Below are positions 62,659-64,000 of a stretch of DNA of 64,000 nt, piece after piece; position 1 is the first letter of the stretch, and every line of letters begins with the position of its first letter. The stretch covers positions 1 through 64,000 of the forward strand of contig JASCPE010000006.1 of the NCBI GenBank assembly GCA_029959865.1, in the 5' to 3' direction. Below the pieces are notes generated by a model that worked only from the letters and a program-made list of their open reading frames with translations, was not told the DNA's origin and made no database searches. Source of the DNA: Microbacteriaceae bacterium PS02070. GTDB lineage: Bacteria; Actinomycetota; Actinomycetes; Actinomycetales; Microbacteriaceae. The position numbers and the translations under genes are program-made.

Positions 62659-63471
62659 TCAGAGGTCGAGCGGCTCGTCGTCGCTCGGGGATCCTGGTCC
62701 CCGATCGGCGAGATTGGTCACGTGCAGGGGATCATCCCGGTTGCGAGGCTCACGGCTCACGCACTCCCATAGACCGTCTATGTGCTCATGGAGCGACTCG
62801 GAGATTTGCGCCCACATCGGATCGAGCACGAAGTCGATCCCGGCCCTGCGAGCGTGCTTCGCGGCTGGCACGAAGTCGCTGTCACCAGCGATCATGATGA
62901 TCTGGTTCACCTGCCCGTTGGCCGCTAGTGTGGCGATATCTAGACCCAGCCGCATATCCACCCCCTTCTGAGTGATGTCGAGCGTGAAATCTGCCTCCGT
63001 GAGATCCGACACATGGATCGAGCCGGAGAGCAACTTCTTCAGTTTGTCGTGTTTCAGCTGGTAGCCAGACTGAGTTTCGAGAAGCTCGCCGCGACGAAGT
63101 GCAACCTTCCTCCTCTTGACCAAGGCTCGGTGAAAGTCGGCCATCCAGTCGTGATCGGCGGTCTTGGCCAAGTTGACGCTTGCCCGAGTAAGTGGGTGAA
63201 AGACCACCTTCTCCGAGGGCGGGCAATCATAATAGAAGATGCGATACAGCCGCGACTTAGCCTTGCGAGTGTGCCGTCGGCAGTACTCAAGCAGCTCGTC
63301 TGCCCGTTGCTCAGGCTCCTTGTGTCCGAACAGCCGTGCAGCTCGTCGACGGTAGAAACCACCGTCAACGAGAATGGCCGTGACCTGCTCCGCTCGGACG
63401 GGTACGGGTGTGGAATCCGTGTGGCCTGTGACCGGTGTCAGGTTCCCATTCCGATGACGTCCAGCTGCCAT
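62659..63471 (-). CDS. NYN-domain (LabA-like PIN-fold) nuclease-family protein
   Basis: A 270-residue protein. The NYN catalytic acidic residues are visible: AILVDGGFY (Asp36), GVDMRLGLDIA (about 172-178) and MIAGDSDFVPAAKHAR (Asp197, Asp199). A lysine-rich insertion lies at about 128-148. Family members are RNases or regulatory PIN-like proteins, and many sit in defence or mobile contexts. ATG start with GGGGG upstream. Divergent from a GIY-YIG gene. Confidence 0.9.
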   Translation of the reverse strand: MAAGRHRNGNLTPVTGHTDSTPVPVRAEQVTAILVDGGFYRRRAARLFGHKEPEQRADELLEYCRRHTRKAKSRLYRIFYYDCPPSEKVVFHPLTRASVNLAKTADHDWMADFHRALVKRRKVALRRGELLETQSGYQLKHDKLKKLLSGSIHVSDLTEADFTLDITQKGVDMRLGLDIATLAANGQVNQIIMIAGDSDFVPAAKHARRAGIDFVLDPMWAQISESLHEHIDGLWECVSREPRNRDDPLHVTNLADRGPGSPSDDEPLDL

Positions 63472-63496
63472 TCAGTGACCCCCTTGTACGAGAAAG

Positions 63497-63547
63497 GCCC
63501 TTGTCATCGGCCTGCCCACAATCGGTTGGGCGGTCAACGGCAAGGGC
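63497..63547. repeat. Imperfect inverted repeat between NYN and GIY-YIG genes
   Basis: GCCCTTG (63497) pairs with CAAGGGC (63541), and an inner GCCCA (63514) with TGGGC (63527). Together they could form a long cruciform or RNA hairpin in the 200-bp gap between divergent genes. It may be an operator or a structured leader. A TATACT at 63564 is a possible -10 for the rightward gene. Confidence 0.45.
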
Positions 63548-63671
63548 TTGTTGTGTTCAATCTTATACTAATCGGCGACAGGGCGCGACGAATCACCAGA
63601 GGATACGGTGAGAGTCGCGCCCGCGAGGTTGCCAGCGCAGCGACCCTAAAGGATGGCGCCGGGGAGGCATG

Positions 63672-64000
63672 ATGGTCAGCGGCAAACAGATCCGCGTGTA
63701 TCTCGTGGACGGCACGCCCGGAGGGCTCCTGACCGCCGAGATAATGAACTGGACGGGCCATGTGGTCGCCGCACCCCGGTCTGACATTGCGGACCTACTG
63801 GCACGTGAGGAAGTGCGTCGAACAGGTGTCTATCTCCTGCTGGGCGATGACCCCGAGTCACAGTCGTCATCCGGAAAAGCCGTCTACGTAGGGGAGGGTG
63901 ATGACATCGCTGTACGATTGCGGCAGCACTCCCGCGCCGAGGCGGCGGGCGGCAAGGACTTCTGGGATCGCGTAGTCATCCTCACCTCGAAAGACGCCAA
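63672..64000 (+). CDS. GIY-YIG nuclease family protein, 3' end outside window
   Basis: An open frame running off the window. After about 45 residues comes GVYLLLG, then KAVYVGEGDDIAVRLRQH, the GIY-YIG core with the conserved Arg in AVRL. The usual C-terminal catalytic Glu is beyond the window. ATG 63672 is four bases after GGGGAGG; another ATG lies three bases upstream. Function may be restriction, repair or mobile-element related. Confidence 0.85.
   Translation, partial: MVSGKQIRVYLVDGTPGGLLTAEIMNWTGHVVAAPRSDIADLLAREEVRRTGVYLLLGDDPESQSSSGKAVYVGEGDDIAVRLRQHSRAEAAGGKDFWDRVVILTSKDA

Noticed and set aside
62648..62725. Complete tRNA gene at 62648
   Set aside because: Only the D-arm matches; the anticodon stem does not pair, there is no T-arm, and the region encodes the C-terminus of the NYN protein.

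Overview
The window is high-GC DNA with GTG/TTG starts, tightly overlapping operons and an actinobacterial gene complement. Protein style (DUF7507 surface repeats, the RpoB N-terminus, a MoxR/DUF58/transglutaminase/Ser-Thr kinase cluster) points to Microbacteriaceae, most likely Microbacterium. This placement comes from sequence character and recalled family knowledge, not a search.

Layout. 1-3.06 kb: 3'-truncated surface protein with tandem DUF7507 repeats. 3.28-8.0 kb: small helical protein, then the str operon rpsL-rpsG-fusA-tuf, all on the minus strand. 8.3-21.8 kb: a compact minus-strand operon reading kinase, 2009-residue Ig-like protein, MoxR, DUF58, degenerate transglutaminase-like protein, small membrane protein, membrane/FHA protein. 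This looks like an envelope-signalling machine and is the best candidate for an undescribed system. 21.9-24.2 kb: three hypothetical genes. 24.4-27.4 kb: two related Cys-containing envelope proteins around a CGNR-regulator/EamA pair that share a perfect palindromic operator candidate. 27.5-31.8 kb: IclR regulator plus family III CoA-transferase, HMG-CoA-lyase-like enzyme and 2-hydroxycarboxylate transporter, which read as one catabolic pathway. 31.9-39.3 kb: rpoC and rpoB.

39.6-40.9 kb: tandem LpqN-like lipoproteins. 41.0-46.6 kb: 5-oxoprolinase genes (pxpA, fused pxpB-pxpC) divergent from a tripartite tricarboxylate-type transporter. 46.7-48.2 kb: DUF7218/Rho-N protein, an eroded topoisomerase IB remnant and a frameshifted cation-efflux gene. 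48.3-53.8 kb: peptide-type ABC transporter, with the fused ATPase convergent to the permease/binding-protein operon. 53.9-58.8 kb: housekeeping and hypothetical genes (spermidine-synthase-like, TPR, SprT-like, ComB-like, S4, acyl-CoA dehydrogenase). 59.0-62.2 kb: choice-of-anchor I secreted protein and a quinone-oxidoreductase-like enzyme. 62.2-64.0 kb: an apparently accessory end with a 471-base non-coding stretch carrying tRNA-like fragments, then divergent NYN and GIY-YIG nuclease-family genes, the latter cut by the window edge.

No rRNA, intact tRNA, CRISPR array, transposase or integrase was seen. Start codons were chosen by Shine-Dalgarno spacing and family alignment from memory.
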